NCBI RefSeq assembly: GCF_026586795.1
Contig: NZ_JAPFGY010000006.1
Coordinates: forward strand, 57,482-121,481
Direction of reading: 5' to 3'
DNA: 64,000 bases
Origin: Erythrobacter sp. WG
GTDB taxonomy: Bacteria; Pseudomonadota; Alphaproteobacteria; Sphingomonadales; Sphingomonadaceae
A program made the position numbers and the translations under genes. Position 1 is the stretch's first letter; the number at the start of each line of letters is the position of its first letter. Shown here in pieces: positions 26,196 to 35,628 of this stretch. The notes beneath the pieces were generated by a model that was given only the letters and a program-made list of their open reading frames with translations, was not told where the DNA came from and did no database searches.

Positions 26196-27379
26196 CAGCG
26201 CGGGGTCAGCCTGATCAGCCGCGCGCCCTTGCCGTCCTCGGCGACATAGACCGCGCCGTCCGGGCCCTGGGCGATGGCTCGCAACCGCTTCTCGAAGCCC
26301 CAGCGTTCAACCTCCTTGGCCGTCTCGCCGTCCAGGGCGACATGGATCAGCGCCTTGCTGCCGAGCCCGGGCATCAGCGCATGGCCTTTCCACGCCGGAA
26401 ACAGCGCGCCCGAATAGATCAGCATATCGCCGGGAGCGATCACCGGGGTCCAGCTTGCCGCAGGCTGGGCAAACCCGTCCGAAGGCTCATGATCGGGGAT
26501 CGGATCGCCGTTGTAGTGCTCGCCGTTGGAGCGCACGGGCCAGCCGTAATTGGCGCCCGGCTTGACGAGGTTCAACTCGTCGCCGCCCGCAGGGCCGTGT
26601 TCAACCTCCCACAGCCGCCCTTGCGCGTCCCAGTCGATGCCGAGGATGTTGCGATGGCCCAGCGACCAGATCTCCGCCGTCGCTCCGCCCTTGTCGGCCA
26701 TGGGATTGCCCGCGGCCGGGGTCCCGTCGAGATTGAGGCGGACGATCTTGCCGAGGGTGGCCGCCGTGTCCTGCGCGGGCTGCATCTTCTGCCGTTCGCC
26801 GCTGGCGATGAACAGATACTTCCCGTCGGGGGAGAAGGTGATGCGGTGCGAATAGTGGCCCCGGCCCGTGACCTTGGGGGCCTGGCGCCAGATCACCCTG
26901 AAGCCCTCCAGCGAACAGGCGGTGGGCTGGGGGCAGACCAGCTTCCCGCGCCCGACCGCCGCGCCCCGCGTGTCGCCTTGGCCCGCTTCGGCCCACGACA
27001 GGTAGATTGTCCGCCCGCCGAGCGTCGCGGAAGCCTCGCCTGGCAGGAAGGCGACATCGCCGAGCCCGCCCTGTCCGCCGTAGTCGACCGCCGGAACGCC
27101 GCTCACGGTGCCCGCCGCGCCGGTCGCGGTGTCGACGAACTTGAGGGTGCCCGCCTTCTCGGTGACGAACAGCGTGCTCGTTCCGGGCGCGAAGGCGAGG
27201 GCCCAGGGCTCTTCGAAGGTGGCGATCTCGCTCGTCCGGAAGGGCGCGACCGGGCCGGTCGAGGCGATGATCGGGGCCTGCGCCTCGGCGGCGGTTTCCC
27301 CCGTTTCGGCATTCGCGCAGCTTGCCAGCATCAGCGCAGGGGTCGAAAGAGCGGCGAGCAATCGGGCAGAACGGGTCAT
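26195..27379 (-). CDS. PQQ-dependent sugar dehydrogenase-like beta-propeller lipoprotein
   Basis: 394 residues from the ATG at 27379; a GTG at 27403 is possible. The N-terminus is a lipoprotein-like signal ending LMLASCANA. The glucose/sorbosone dehydrogenase fold is shown by FEEPWALAFAPG, YGGQGGLGDVAFLPG, HSHR-like YSHRITFSPDGKYLFIASGER, GHRNILGIDWDAQGRLWEVEHGPAGGDELNLVKPGANYGWP. It would act in the periplasm on an aldose, using PQQ if the cell makes it. The start codon overlaps that of the divergent rnhB. Substrate unknown. Confidence 0.88.
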   Translation of the reverse strand: MTRSARLLAALSTPALMLASCANAETGETAAEAQAPIIASTGPVAPFRTSEIATFEEPWALAFAPGTSTLFVTEKAGTLKFVDTATGAAGTVSGVPAVDYGGQGGLGDVAFLPGEASATLGGRTIYLSWAEAGQGDTRGAAVGRGKLVCPQPTACSLEGFRVIWRQAPKVTGRGHYSHRITFSPDGKYLFIASGERQKMQPAQDTAATLGKIVRLNLDGTPAAGNPMADKGGATAEIWSLGHRNILGIDWDAQGRLWEVEHGPAGGDELNLVKPGANYGWPVRSNGEHYNGDPIPDHEPSDGFAQPAASWTPVIAPGDMLIYSGALFPAWKGHALMPGLGSKALIHVALDGETAKEVERWGFEKRLRAIAQGPDGAVYVAEDGKGARLIRLTPR

Positions 27380-28001
27380 GCTAGGGGTCACTCCGGGTTT
27401 CACGGTTCAGGGCGAAGGCATCGTCATCGGTGTCGACGAGGCCGGACGCGGTCCGCTGGCCGGGCCGGTGGTGGCCGCGGCGGTGGTGCTGGGCCGCGCG
27501 ATACCGGCAGGGGTCGACGATTCCAAGCGACTTTCGCCGGCGCGCCGTGCGAGCCTCGACGAAGCGCTGCGCGAATGCTGCGACTGGGCGGTGGCGGTGG
27601 TCGATCCCGAGGAGATCGACCGGGTCAACATCTTCATGGCGACGATGCTGGCGATGACCCGCGCGGTGGCGAAGCTGACGGCGGCGCTGGGCTGCGAGAC
27701 GCGCGAGGTGCTGATCGACGGCAACCTCACCCCGCACGGCCGCTGCGAGGACTGGCATTGGCCCGCCCGCCCGATCGTCGGCGGGGATGCGCTGGAGCCG
27801 TGCATCTCGGCCGCCTCGATCATCGCCAAGCAATGGCGCGACCGGCTGATGTGCGAGGCCGCCGCCGCGCATCCGCATTACGGCTGGGAGCGCAACAAGG
27901 GCTACGGCACGCCCGAACACCTCGAGGCGCTGCGGCTCCACGGGCCGAGCCCGCTCCACCGCCGCAGCTTTGCCCCGGTGGCGCAGCTGGTGCTGATTTA
28001 G
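27378..28001 (+). CDS. rnhB: Ribonuclease HII
   Basis: 207 residues from the ATG at 27378; the frame stays open upstream across the divergent gene. Removes ribonucleotides from DNA. Conserved motifs: IGVDEAGRGPLAGPVVAAAV with catalytic D and E, KRLSPARR, ILIDGN-like VLIDGNLTP, and ISAASIIAKQWRD with the C-terminal acidic residue in the RDRLM/HYGWERNKGYGTPEH part. The start ATG shares the bases CATG with the start of the PQQ-type gene on the other strand, so any promoter must be inside a neighbour's coding sequence. No Shine-Dalgarno is obvious. Confidence 0.92.
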   Translation: MLGVTPGFTVQGEGIVIGVDEAGRGPLAGPVVAAAVVLGRAIPAGVDDSKRLSPARRASLDEALRECCDWAVAVVDPEEIDRVNIFMATMLAMTRAVAKLTAALGCETREVLIDGNLTPHGRCEDWHWPARPIVGGDALEPCISAASIIAKQWRDRLMCEAAAAHPHYGWERNKGYGTPEHLEALRLHGPSPLHRRSFAPVAQLVLI

Positions 28002-28032
28002 CTTCTCCGCGTTCCGAGGAAGGGCGCGAGGT

Positions 28033-28199
28033 GAGTCCTCCCCGCCACACCCCAACATCCGGAGTCCGCCGCGCGTGGTCGGACTCAACATCTTGTGCCG
28101 GCCTCGTTTCGTTCCGCCCCGCGGCTACCATGTGGAGAAAGAGCGGCGAAAAATTAGGTGCTTGACGCGGACTCCTCGAAGACTCATGCCTGTGGATAA
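28033..28199 (+). promoter_or_regulatory. ccrM upstream control region: five GANTC sites and a DnaA box
   Basis: Between rnhB and ccrM (28002-28226) GANTC occurs at 28033, 28062, 28082, 28170 and 28181, far above chance. A perfect DnaA box TTATCCACA is on the minus strand at 28191-28199, and TGTGGAGAA at 28131-28139 is a one-mismatch version. A TTGAC element lies at 28162. In Caulobacter the ccrM promoter is controlled by methylation of GANTC; the same is inferred here. Confidence 0.65.
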
Positions 28200-28211
28200 A
28201 TCCCGACATGA

Positions 28212-29372
<1,161 letters not shown>

Positions 29373-29379
29373 TCCAGCG

Positions 29380-30492
29380 ATGAGTACCGCGGTCTACCTC
29401 CACCCGCTCACCCTCGTCAGCGGTCCGCAGGCGGTCGCGGGGGAAGCGGTGCGGCTCGGCGGATCAATGGTTTATGCGCGCGAGTTCGCGCTGGTGATCC
29501 GCGCGAGCGGCGCCGTCACCGAGCGGCTAGTCGGCACCCCGCGCGAGATCGAGGCGGCGCTGGCGCGGCTGCCGGGGGCGCTTGGCGAGGATGCGGCCGC
29601 GCAGTGGCAGAACCTCGCCAGGGTCCACCCACCGCTCGCGCTGGGGGGGCGGACGGTCCGGCTCGACCAGCCGCAGGTGGTCGGCATCCTCAACGTCACG
29701 CCCGACAGCTTCTCCGACGGCGGGCAGCACGCCGCCCCCGAGGCGGGGCGCGCGCACGCAGCGGCGATGCTCGAGGCAGGCGCGGCGATCATCGACATCG
29801 GCGCCGAAAGCACCCGGCCGGGTGCTGCCGCGACCTTCGAAGACGAGGAAACTCAGCGCATTGTCCCGGCCATCGAATATTGCGCGGCAATGGGCGCGGC
29901 GATCAGCCTCGACACCCGCCGCGCCGGAGTGCTGGCGGCGGGGCTCGCGGCGGGCGGGCACATGGCCAACGATGTGTCGGCGCTGCGCTACGATCCGCGC
30001 ATGGTCGAGGTGGTCGCCGAGGCGGCCTGCCCGGTGGTGCTGATGCACGCCCCCGGCAGCGGCGAGGACCTGCACAAGGGCGGCGACTACAAGGATGTCG
30101 TCAGCGAGGTGTTCGACTTCCTCAAGGCGGCCAAGGCCAGGGCGATCGTCAACGGCATCGCCGAGGCGCGGATCGTGCTCGACCCGGGCATCGGCTTCGG
30201 CAAGTCGCTTGGCGAAAATCTCCAGCTCATCAATGCCTTGCCCCTGTTCCACGCGCTCGGCAGCCCGCTCATGCTGGGGGCGAGCCGCAAGCGGATGATC
30301 GGGGCGCTGTCGGGCGAGGAGCCGGCCGACCGGCGGCTCGCGGGCTCGCTCGCGCTGGCGCTCAGGGGCATGGAGGCGGGCGTCCACCTGCTGCGGGTGC
30401 ATGACGTGGCCGAAACGGTGCAGGCGCGCAATGTGTGGCGCGGGCTGAGGGACGCCGCGCTGACCGACTTTTCGACCCTGCCGCCCGAGTGA
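29380..30492 (+). CDS. folP: Dihydropteroate synthase
   Basis: 370 residues, longer than the usual 280 because of an N-terminal extension of about 95 residues. Joins 4-aminobenzoate to the pterin diphosphate in folate synthesis, target of sulfonamides. Core motifs: VGILNVTPDSFSDGGQHAAPE, IIDIGAESTRPGA, ISLDTRRAGV, ANDVSALRYD, VVLMHAPG, DPGIGFGKSLGENLQLI, and LGASRKRMIG. The extension (VYLHPLTLVSGPQAVAGEAVRLGG) has no motif I can name but occurs in alphaproteobacterial FolP proteins. Seven bases after ccrM, so probably one transcript. Confidence 0.94.
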   Translation: MSTAVYLHPLTLVSGPQAVAGEAVRLGGSMVYAREFALVIRASGAVTERLVGTPREIEAALARLPGALGEDAAAQWQNLARVHPPLALGGRTVRLDQPQVVGILNVTPDSFSDGGQHAAPEAGRAHAAAMLEAGAAIIDIGAESTRPGAAATFEDEETQRIVPAIEYCAAMGAAISLDTRRAGVLAAGLAAGGHMANDVSALRYDPRMVEVVAEAACPVVLMHAPGSGEDLHKGGDYKDVVSEVFDFLKAAKARAIVNGIAEARIVLDPGIGFGKSLGENLQLINALPLFHALGSPLMLGASRKRMIGALSGEEPADRRLAGSLALALRGMEAGVHLLRVHDVAETVQARNVWRGLRDAALTDFSTLPPE

Positions 30493-30507
30493 CGCCTACA
30501 ATGGCGA

Positions 30508-30523
30508 TGTTCCACGTGAAACA
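30508..30523. promoter_or_regulatory. parS-like ParB binding site after folP
   Basis: TGTTCCACGTGAAACA fits the parS consensus TGTTNCACGTGAAACA. It is the centre of a longer palindrome, GGCGA...TCGCC, spanning 30503-30528 with a single mismatched pair. Placed in the gap after the folP stop. The remaining gap to 30657 is G-rich and holds no gene. Confidence 0.85.
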
Positions 30524-30657
30524 TCGCCGCAAGCCCCACCTTAATCCCCGGCGAACCTGGGTCTGGCGGGGTTTGCGCGGGGTCTAGGGCCGGGCAAGGG
30601 GGGGTCTGGAGGGGGTCTGCGGCTGCCTACAGGTTCGGCCGCCCCGGCCGCCCCCTC

Positions 30658-31437
30658 TCACCCCGGCGAGGCCGCGCTGCCTGCCAGCAGCCCGCCATCG
30701 AGCGTCAGCTCCGCGCCGGTCATGTAGCCGCTACGCGGCCCGGTGAGATAGACGCACAGCGCCGCCACCTCCTCCGGCGTGCCGAAGCGCTTCAGCGGCG
30801 TGTCGGCGACCAGCGCGGCCATGTTGGCCTCCCGCTCGGGCCCGTCGCCCAGCATTGGCTCCCACATCTGCGTCAGCACCGCCGCGGGGCGGACCGAATT
30901 GCAGCGCACCTGCCAGCCTTGCTGCGCCGCATAGAGCGCCACCGACTTGGTGTGGTTGCGGATCGCCGCCTTCGATGCCGCATAGGCGGCCGCCCCCGGT
31001 ATCCCGACCAGCCCCGAACGCGAGGAGATGTTGATGATGGAGCCGCGCCGCGCCTCCCGCATGGCCCGCAGCGCATAGCGGCACCCGAGAAAGGTGCCGT
31101 CGGTGTTGACCGCGTGGACGCGGCGCCAGTCGGCAAGGCTGGCGTGTTCCGGATCGTGGGGCGCCATGCCGTCCTCGAACCCGGTGATCCCGGCGTTGTT
31201 GACCACCACATCGGCCCGGGGGTGAAGCGCGAAGAGCGCGTCCCAGTCGGCTTCGGACCGGACGTCGAGGTGGAGATATTCGCCGCCGAGCGCGGCGGCC
31301 GAAGCGCGGCCTTCCGCGTCGGCGATGTCGGTAAGGAGGACGCGCGCGCCCTCGGCGATAAAGGCGGCGGCGATGGCACGGCCGATGCCGCGCGCAGCGC
31401 CGGTGACGACGCAGAACGCGCCTTGAAGTTCAGGCAT
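30658..31437 (-). CDS. Short-chain dehydrogenase/reductase
   Basis: 259 residues, classical SDR. Cofactor motif [16 protein letters not shown] in [10 protein letters not shown], catalytic S in IINISSRSG, and Y/K in [18 protein letters not shown]. The aspartate in LLTDIAD after the second strand favours NAD(H). The tail [24 protein letters not shown] is the usual SDR C-terminus. Substrate unknown (commonly hydroxysteroid-, alcohol- or ketoacyl-like). It stands alone between the parS region and the response-regulator gene. Confidence 0.9.
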   Translation of the reverse strand: MPELQGAFCVVTGAARGIGRAIAAAFIAEGARVLLTDIADAEGRASAAALGGEYLHLDVRSEADWDALFALHPRADVVVNNAGITGFEDGMAPHDPEHASLADWRRVHAVNTDGTFLGCRYALRAMREARRGSIINISSRSGLVGIPGAAAYAASKAAIRNHTKSVALYAAQQGWQVRCNSVRPAAVLTQMWEPMLGDGPEREANMAALVADTPLKRFGTPEEVAALCVYLTGPRSGYMTGAELTLDGGLLAGSAASPG

Positions 31438-31572
31438 GAAGAAACCTCGCAGGATGTCGAAGGGAACGGGGGCGCCGGCCTCAGGCCAGACCCGCTATCG
31501 CTGTATCCGCCTTAGCGGTGACGCTTGTTCACTTGACCTCACTCCTGCCGAGGGCCGCGCGGTTAAGGCCCG

Positions 31573-33018
31573 TCACGCCGCGTTGTCAATCCCGAGGTCG
31601 GAGAGCTTGCGGTAGAGGGTCGAACGGCCGATCCCCAGCCGCCGTGCCACTTCGGTCATGCGGCCGCGGTAGTGGCCGATGGCGAGGCGGATCACGTCGG
31701 CTTCGATCTCTTCCAGCGGGCGCAGGTTGCCGTCGGGGGTGTAGAGCGTGATGCCCACGCCCTCGTGGCCGCCCGGGGCCGGGCCGAAGTCCTGTTCGCC
31801 GAGCATTTCGGAGAGTTGCGGGAAGCTGTCGGCGGTGAGCGAGTTGCCCTCGCAATAGACCGCCGCGCGGAACAGCACCGATTGCAGCTGGCGGACATTG
31901 CCCGGCCAGTCATAGGCGGCGAGCAGCGCCAGTGCGCTTTCCGAGATCGACAGGTGATTGAGCCCCGGCTGCTCGCCGATCCGGGCGAGGAAGTGGCGCG
32001 TCAGCGCCGGGATGTCGCCGGTGCGCTCGCGCAGCGGCGGCAGGACGATGCGGGTTCCGGCAAGCCGGCCGGCGAGCTCGGCGTCGAACTGCCCGGCGGC
32101 GAGCAGGCGGTCGAGGCCGACATTGCTCGTCACCAGCAGGCGCACATCGACGCGGAAGCCGTAGCTTGCGCCGACCGGGCGGATGATGCCGCTCTCCAGC
32201 GCATCGCGCAGGCGCTGCTGGAGCGGCGGCGTCAGGCGGTCGATCTCGTCGAGGATCAGCGTGCCGCCGTCGCCGTGCTGGAAGGCACCGATCTGGCGGT
32301 CGAAGGCGCCGGGAAAGCTGCCGGGCTCGTGGCCGAACAGGACGGAATCGACCGAGCCGGGCGGGATTGTGGCGAGGTTGACGATCCGCAAGGGTTCCTT
32401 GGCGCGCGGGGATGCGGCGTGCATCGCGCGCATCAGCATTTCCTTGCCCGTTCCGCTCTCGCCCTCGATCAGGACGTGGCCGTGCCCGCGTGCGGCCTTG
32501 GCGGCCTGGGCGAGCGCGGCGCGGAAGCTGGGCGCGGTGCCGATCATCGCGTCGAAATCGAGGTTGGCGGCGATCTTTTCGGTGAGCGGGGCAAGCTCGT
32601 CGCGCGGGGCCTCGCGGGTGGTGACGCTGCGCAGCGCTTCCATCAGCCGGCCGGGCGAGATCGGCTTGACCAGATAGTCCGAAGCGCCCGCGCGCATCGC
32701 CTCGACGGCGAGCAGCGGCGAGGCGCTGGTGGTGAGCATCAGGATCGGCAGGGCGGGGCGGCGCGACTTCAGTTCCGCGATCAGCGCGCAGGCATCGTCG
32801 CCCGGCACCCACTGGTCGAGCAGGATTGCGGACAGTTGCATCCCCTCGCGCGTGCCGAGCATGGCGATCGCGGTTTCGGCATCGGGGGCGACGATCGTGC
32901 GCCACCCGTCGCGCGCGGCGATCGCGGTGATGAGGCGGCCCTGTGCGGGCTCGTCGTCGATCAGCATGACGATTCGCGCATTGTCCTGCTCGTCGGGAAG
33001 GCTCACGGGATCGGCCAT
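31573..33018 (-). CDS. NtrC-like response regulator with atypical AAA+ loop
   Basis: 481 residues from the ATG at 33018. Receiver domain: DDEPAQG, phospho-acceptor D68 in AILLDQWVPGDD, and K in DYLVKPIS. AAA+ domain: Walker A EGESGTGKEMLMRAMH, Walker B GGTLILDEIDRLTPP, and sensor regions to about residue 380. The sigma-54 contact loop, normally GAFTGA, reads GSFPGA. The C-terminal Fis-type HTH is AIGHYRGRMTEVARRLGIGRSTLYRKLSDLGI. Likely a transcription regulator; its dependence on sigma-54 is doubtful. No histidine kinase gene is adjacent. The 298-base gap to 33317 shows no gene; it must hold two divergent promoters. Confidence 0.88.
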   Translation of the reverse strand: MADPVSLPDEQDNARIVMLIDDEPAQGRLITAIAARDGWRTIVAPDAETAIAMLGTREGMQLSAILLDQWVPGDDACALIAELKSRRPALPILMLTTSASPLLAVEAMRAGASDYLVKPISPGRLMEALRSVTTREAPRDELAPLTEKIAANLDFDAMIGTAPSFRAALAQAAKAARGHGHVLIEGESGTGKEMLMRAMHAASPRAKEPLRIVNLATIPPGSVDSVLFGHEPGSFPGAFDRQIGAFQHGDGGTLILDEIDRLTPPLQQRLRDALESGIIRPVGASYGFRVDVRLLVTSNVGLDRLLAAGQFDAELAGRLAGTRIVLPPLRERTGDIPALTRHFLARIGEQPGLNHLSISESALALLAAYDWPGNVRQLQSVLFRAAVYCEGNSLTADSFPQLSEMLGEQDFGPAPGGHEGVGITLYTPDGNLRPLEEIEADVIRLAIGHYRGRMTEVARRLGIGRSTLYRKLSDLGIDNAA

Positions 33019-33316
33019 CGGTTTTGGTGCTCGCTTGTCTCTCGCGCCCGCAGCCCCCCGCCGCGGACAGTTCGTCACCGCCAGGCAATAGGCGAGGGAG
33101 GTAAAAACCAGATTAAGCCTGTGCCGTGGCGGGACACTGCCCCTCATCGTCCGGCGCGCGGGCGGCGGCGGGGGCGGTGTGGCAAAGGTGACTTGAGATA
33201 GGTGCGCCGCTTCGATACGTGATCGGCCAAGGGGCGCGCAGTCCCGATATTTCGTAAGCCACGCGGCAACCATTCGCGACGACGTGCGTTCGGGTGCCCA
33301 AGGGGAAGAGCAAAAG

Positions 33317-33439
33317 ATGACTGTTCACGACATGGAAAAGGCCGAGGCCACCTACAGCGGCTTCATGGCCACGCTGAAATGGGCCGTTCCGGTGATCGCT
33401 GTGATCGCCTTCGGCGTCGTCGCCATGATCGCCAGCTGA
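33317..33439 (+). CDS. aa3-type cytochrome c oxidase subunit IV
   Basis: 40 residues. MTVHDMEKAEATYSGFMATL is followed by a single membrane helix, WAVPVIAVIAFGVVAMIAS. The pattern of a short charged N-terminus with YxGF and one helix is that of the bacterial aa3-oxidase subunit IV family (COX4_pro_2). A ribosome site GGGGAAGAG precedes the ATG. The gene ends 10 bases before pntAA. Subunits I-III are not in the window, so the protein acts away from its locus. Confidence 0.85.
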   Translation: MTVHDMEKAEATYSGFMATLKWAVPVIAVIAFGVVAMIAS

Positions 33440-33449
33440 CGTCGCGCGC

Positions 33450-34571
33450 GTGAAGATCGCCATCCTGAAGGAGCGCGCCTCTGGCGAGACGCGCGTCGCC
33501 GCCACGCCCGAAACCGTCAAGAAGTTCGCCGCGCTGGGCTGCACGGTCGCGGTCGAGGCGGGGGCGGGGGTGGTCTCCTCGATCACCGATGCCGCCTATG
33601 CCGAGGCCGGGGCGAGCGTCGGCGATGCCGCGGCTTGCGTGAAGGATGCCGACATCGTCCTCGGCATCCAGGCCCCGGAGCTCGCGCTGCTTCAGGGCGC
33701 CAAGCCCGGTGCCTGGGTGGCGGCCCTGTTCGATCCCTTCGGCAAGCGCGACGTCGTCGAGGCCTATGCCGCCGCCGGTTACGAGGCGCTGTCGATGGAG
33801 TTCATGCCGCGCATCACCCGCGCGCAGTCGATGGACGTGCTCTCCTCGCAGTCGAACCTTGCCGGCTACAAGGCGGTGCTGGCGGCGGCGGAGGCCTATG
33901 GCCGCGCCTTCCCGATGATGATGACCGCGGCCGGCACGGTGCAGGCCGCGCGGGTGTTCATCATGGGCGTGGGCGTCGCGGGCCTTCAGGCGATCGCCAC
34001 CGCGCGGCGGCTGGGTGCGCAGGTTTCGGCGACCGACGTGCGCTCGGCCACCAAGGAGCAGATCCAGTCGCTGGGCGCCAAGGCGATCTTTGTCGAGAAC
34101 GTCGCGGGGATCGAGGGCGAGGGCTCGGGCGGCTACGCCACCGAGATGAGTGAGGAATACCAGAAGGCGCAGGCCGAACTGGTCTCCAGCCATATCGCCA
34201 AGCAGGACATCGTCATCACGACGGCCCTGATCCCGGGGCGCGCTGCCCCCAGGCTCGTCAGCGACGCGCAGATCGCCACGATGAAGCCCGGCAGCGTGAT
34301 CTTCGATCTCGCGGTGGCGCAGGGCGGCAACGTGGAGGGTTCGGTCGCCGACGAGGTCGTGGTCAGGCACGGCGTCACCATCATCGGCTACGCCAACACG
34401 CCCGCGCGCCTGCCCGCCGACGCCTCGGCGCTGTTCGCGAGGAACCACTACAACTTCCTCAGCGCCTTCTGGGACAAGGAGCAGGGCCGCCCCGTGCTCG
34501 ACGAGGAGATCGGCAATGCGATCCGCCTGACGCAGGGCGGCAAGGTCGTCAACGAGCGGCTGCTCGGCTGA
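33450..34571 (+). CDS. pntAA: NAD(P) transhydrogenase subunit alpha, part 1
   Basis: 373 residues from the GTG at 33450. NAD(H)-binding dI domain: MKIAILKERASGETRVAATPETVKKF, SSQSNLAGYKAVLAAAEAYGRAFPMMMTAAGTV, and the Rossmann motif MGVGVAGLQAIATARRLGAQVSATDVR. RQD-type loop and mobile loop (ATEMSEEYQ) follow. It delivers hydride from NADH to the NADP domain of PntB across the proton-translocating membrane part. Split three-subunit form as in Rhodospirillum. pntAB lies downstream after two inserted genes. Confidence 0.95.
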   Translation: MKIAILKERASGETRVAATPETVKKFAALGCTVAVEAGAGVVSSITDAAYAEAGASVGDAAACVKDADIVLGIQAPELALLQGAKPGAWVAALFDPFGKRDVVEAYAAAGYEALSMEFMPRITRAQSMDVLSSQSNLAGYKAVLAAAEAYGRAFPMMMTAAGTVQAARVFIMGVGVAGLQAIATARRLGAQVSATDVRSATKEQIQSLGAKAIFVENVAGIEGEGSGGYATEMSEEYQKAQAELVSSHIAKQDIVITTALIPGRAAPRLVSDAQIATMKPGSVIFDLAVAQGGNVEGSVADEVVVRHGVTIIGYANTPARLPADASALFARNHYNFLSAFWDKEQGRPVLDEEIGNAIRLTQGGKVVNERLLG

Positions 34572-34575
34572 GGCG

Positions 34576-34941
34576 ATGGGCCTGATCAACGCCACCGTCT
34601 GGGACGTCGCCGACGCCGCCGAAAACCTCGCCTATGCGCTGGGGCGCGGCGAGGCGGTGCGCATGGCCTTCAAGCTGGTGCGGGATTCGATCGTCTTCAC
34701 CGATCGCCGCATCCTGATGATCGACGTGCAGGGGCTGACGGGATCGAAGAAGCGCTTCCTCACCATCCCCTACCGTGCGATCACCACCTTCACGCTGGAG
34801 AGCGCGGGGCATTTCGATCTCGATACCGAGGTGACGCTGACCGTCTCGGGAAGCGCGCCGATCGCCTTCAACCTCAGCCGCGGCGCCGACGTGCCGGGGC
34901 TGGTGACGCTGCTCACCGAATATCTGGCACCGGGGAAATAG
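34576..34941 (+). CDS. Bacterial PH domain protein
   Basis: 121 residues, five bases after pntAA. The sequence KLVRDSIVFTDRRILMIDVQGLTGSKKRFLTIPYRAITTFTLESAGHFDLDTEVTLTVSG is the core of the bacterial PH domain (bPH_1), with strand pairs and the S-K-K/R-x-x-x-x-I-P-Y-x-x-I turn. No signal peptide or membrane helix. Its place inside the pnt operon is odd; it may be cotranscribed. Function unknown. Confidence 0.82.
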   Translation: MGLINATVWDVADAAENLAYALGRGEAVRMAFKLVRDSIVFTDRRILMIDVQGLTGSKKRFLTIPYRAITTFTLESAGHFDLDTEVTLTVSGSAPIAFNLSRGADVPGLVTLLTEYLAPGK

Positions 34942-34949
34942 GGGGGCGC

Positions 34950-35342
34950 ATGGCGAGACTGTCCGCATTTCGCGCGCCGCGCCGGTCCCTTGCCCCGCTG
35001 GCGCTGCTGCTCGTCGCCGCCACGCCGGCCGAGGAACGCGCCGCCGCGCTTTCGGGCACATGGACGGTCGATCTGAGGGTCGATCTGGCCGACGAGCCCT
35101 ATTCCCAGCCGATGATCCTGACCGTGGCTGCCGACGGCGTCATCACGGGAAGCTTCTACAACAGCGATATCCTCGCCGGGCGGGCCGGGACCGCGCAGGG
35201 CCGCACCTGCGTCGCCTTCCGCACCACCGACGGGCAGGGCCTCTACCACACCTCGGCCTGTCTGGTGGACGGCCGAATGGTCGGCCAGACCTGGGCCGAA
35301 GGGCGCAAATTCGTTCTGCCATGGACCGCAACAAGGGGCTGA
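34950..35342 (+). CDS. Secreted protein of unknown function
   Basis: 130 residues. N-terminal signal: RAPRRSLAPLALLLVAATPAEE, cleavage around residue 26. The mature part (LSGTWTVDLRVDLADEPYSQPMILTV, then GVITGSFYNSDILAGRAG and GLYHTSACLVDGRMVGQTWAEGRKF) is beta-rich and resembles small lipocalin-like or barrel folds. It ends one base before pntAB. I do not recognise a named family. Likely periplasmic. Confidence 0.65.
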   Translation: MARLSAFRAPRRSLAPLALLLVAATPAEERAAALSGTWTVDLRVDLADEPYSQPMILTVAADGVITGSFYNSDILAGRAGTAQGRTCVAFRTTDGQGLYHTSACLVDGRMVGQTWAEGRKFVLPWTATRG

Positions 35343-35343
35343 C

Positions 35344-35625
35344 ATGGACTTTATCTCGATTCTCTCGATCTTCGTGCTGGCCTGCTTCGTGGGCTATTAC
35401 GTGGTCTGGTCGGTGACCCCGGCGCTGCACACCCCGCTGATGGCGGTGACCAATGCGATCTCCTCGGTGATCATCGTCGGCGCGCTGATCGCTTCGGCCG
35501 AGGCGAACAGCCCCATTGCCAAGTATCTCGGCCTGTTCGGGGTGGTGCTCGCCGCCATCAACATCTTCGGCGGCTTCGCGGTGACCGAGCGGATGCTCGC
35601 GATGTACAAGAAGAAGGAGAAGTAA
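35344..35625 (+). CDS. pntAB: NAD(P) transhydrogenase subunit alpha, part 2 (membrane)
   Basis: 93 residues with three membrane helices: SILSIFVLACFVGYYVVWSV, MAVTNAISSVIIVGALIA and YLGLFGVVLAAINIFGGFAVTERML. This is the dII segment of the alpha chain; TNAISS and the final FxVTxRML are family signatures. It forms the proton channel with PntB. The start follows the previous stop by one base, and pntB starts three bases after its stop. Separated from pntAA by two unrelated genes. Confidence 0.95.
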   Translation: MDFISILSIFVLACFVGYYVVWSVTPALHTPLMAVTNAISSVIIVGALIASAEANSPIAKYLGLFGVVLAAINIFGGFAVTERMLAMYKKKEK

Positions 35626-35628
35626 GAG

